Assembly (NCBI RefSeq): GCF_003851125.1
Contig: NZ_BGOW01000029.1
Coordinates: forward strand, 1-48,293
Origin: Sulfuriferula multivorans
Lineage (GTDB): Bacteria > Pseudomonadota > Gammaproteobacteria > Burkholderiales > Sulfuriferulaceae
Reading direction: 5' to 3'
Length of the DNA stretch: 48,293 nt
In this document: one piece after another, positions 48,137-48,293 of the stretch
How the letters are laid out: every line of letters begins with the position of its first letter
Numbering within the stretch: position 1 is the first letter of the stretch
Made by a program: the position numbers and the translations under genes
The notes under the pieces: model-generated
Told to the model about the DNA's origin: nothing
The model's input: the letters and a program-made list of their open reading frames with translations, nothing else
Databases searched by the model: none

Positions 48137-48293
48137 CTTTGCCCTTTCCGTAATTGACCAGAGAAATGAGAGATCGACGATGAATATTTATGTATATCCA
48201 CTAGATAGTGTCGTCACGAGATAGCGAGCCAAAGCACCAAGCAGCGTATGCGGACTGCGGCCAGGAATGAGGAAGCGTTTTTAACGTAGCGCG
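48137..48293. other. Right edge without a supported gene
   Basis: No open frame with a start and family match is visible. The last 90 bases are not obviously repetitive. A mobile-element end just outside the window is possible but cannot be shown. Confidence 0.4.

Noticed and set aside
48180-48293. Mobile-element end at the right edge
   Set aside because: The sequence has no recognisable terminal repeat or coding match.

Overview
The window reads as about 48 kb of chromosome from a betaproteobacterium. Moderately high GC, the gene repertoire (parC/parE, htpG, uvrB, rdgC, a DUF455 ferritin-like protein, a paired cphA'/cphA locus with its DUF1854 and ABC-exporter partners) and the codon use fit Nitrosomonadales/Gallionellaceae-like or Burkholderiales-like relatives. 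I cannot place it to genus from sequence alone. There is no phage, no CRISPR array and no complete insertion sequence.

Layout. 1-4.6 kb: topoisomerase IV genes parE then parC on the minus strand, separated by 13 perfect copies of a 7-bp repeat. 4.8-6.7 kb: htpG with a sigma32-type promoter and a strong terminator. 7.0-9.6 kb: an unrecognised 140-aa gene overlapping a PAS-PAS-GGDEF-EAL cyclic-di-GMP protein. 9.7-17.8 kb: a cyanophycin locus. A DUF1854 gene and an ABC exporter with an N-terminal zinc ribbon run leftward, and two tandem cyanophycin-synthetase genes (cphA', cphA) run rightward from a shared 304-bp gap. 17.8-20.9 kb: copper homeostasis (cueR, copA) with a CueR-type promoter. 21-25.3 kb: a methyltransferase, a YyaL/DUF255 thioredoxin-fold protein and an exported beta-propeller. 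25.4-28 kb: small stress or detoxification-like genes, including a GST pseudogene. 28-28.3 kb: copZ with a perfect CueR operator. 28.3-36.4 kb: the full potassium system kdpFABC-kdpDE, preceded by an extra 30-codon membrane ORF. 36.6-42.1 kb: a hydrolase, uvrB, an aminotransferase and a FadL-family porin. 42.36 kb: tRNA-Asn. 42.5-44.4 kb: small accessory genes (two winged-helix proteins, a J-domain-like protein, a GIY-YIG protein). 44.6-48.1 kb: rdgC, a YecA/SEC-C protein, a DUF455 protein, a nitroreductase remnant and a DUF2934 protein.

How genes work together. CphA should make cyanophycin (multi-L-arginyl-poly-aspartate, a nitrogen store). CphA' keeps a normal-looking ATP-grasp half, but its Mur-ligase half has lost the ATP-binding motif and the C-terminal domain. 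That makes a single-active-site, CphA2-like enzyme an attractive hypothesis. CueR, CopA and CopZ form one copper regulon spread over two loci 8-10 kb apart, recognisable by matching 19-bp-spacer promoters. KdpD/KdpE presumably control the Kdp pump. A decayed second copZ lies just upstream of the kdp promoter, so the kdp block is bracketed by two copZ 3' ends in the same orientation.

The strongest leads are the degenerate CphA', the uncharacterised ABC exporter/DUF1854 pair beside it, the copZ-bracketed kdp block and the micro-ORF upstream of kdpF.
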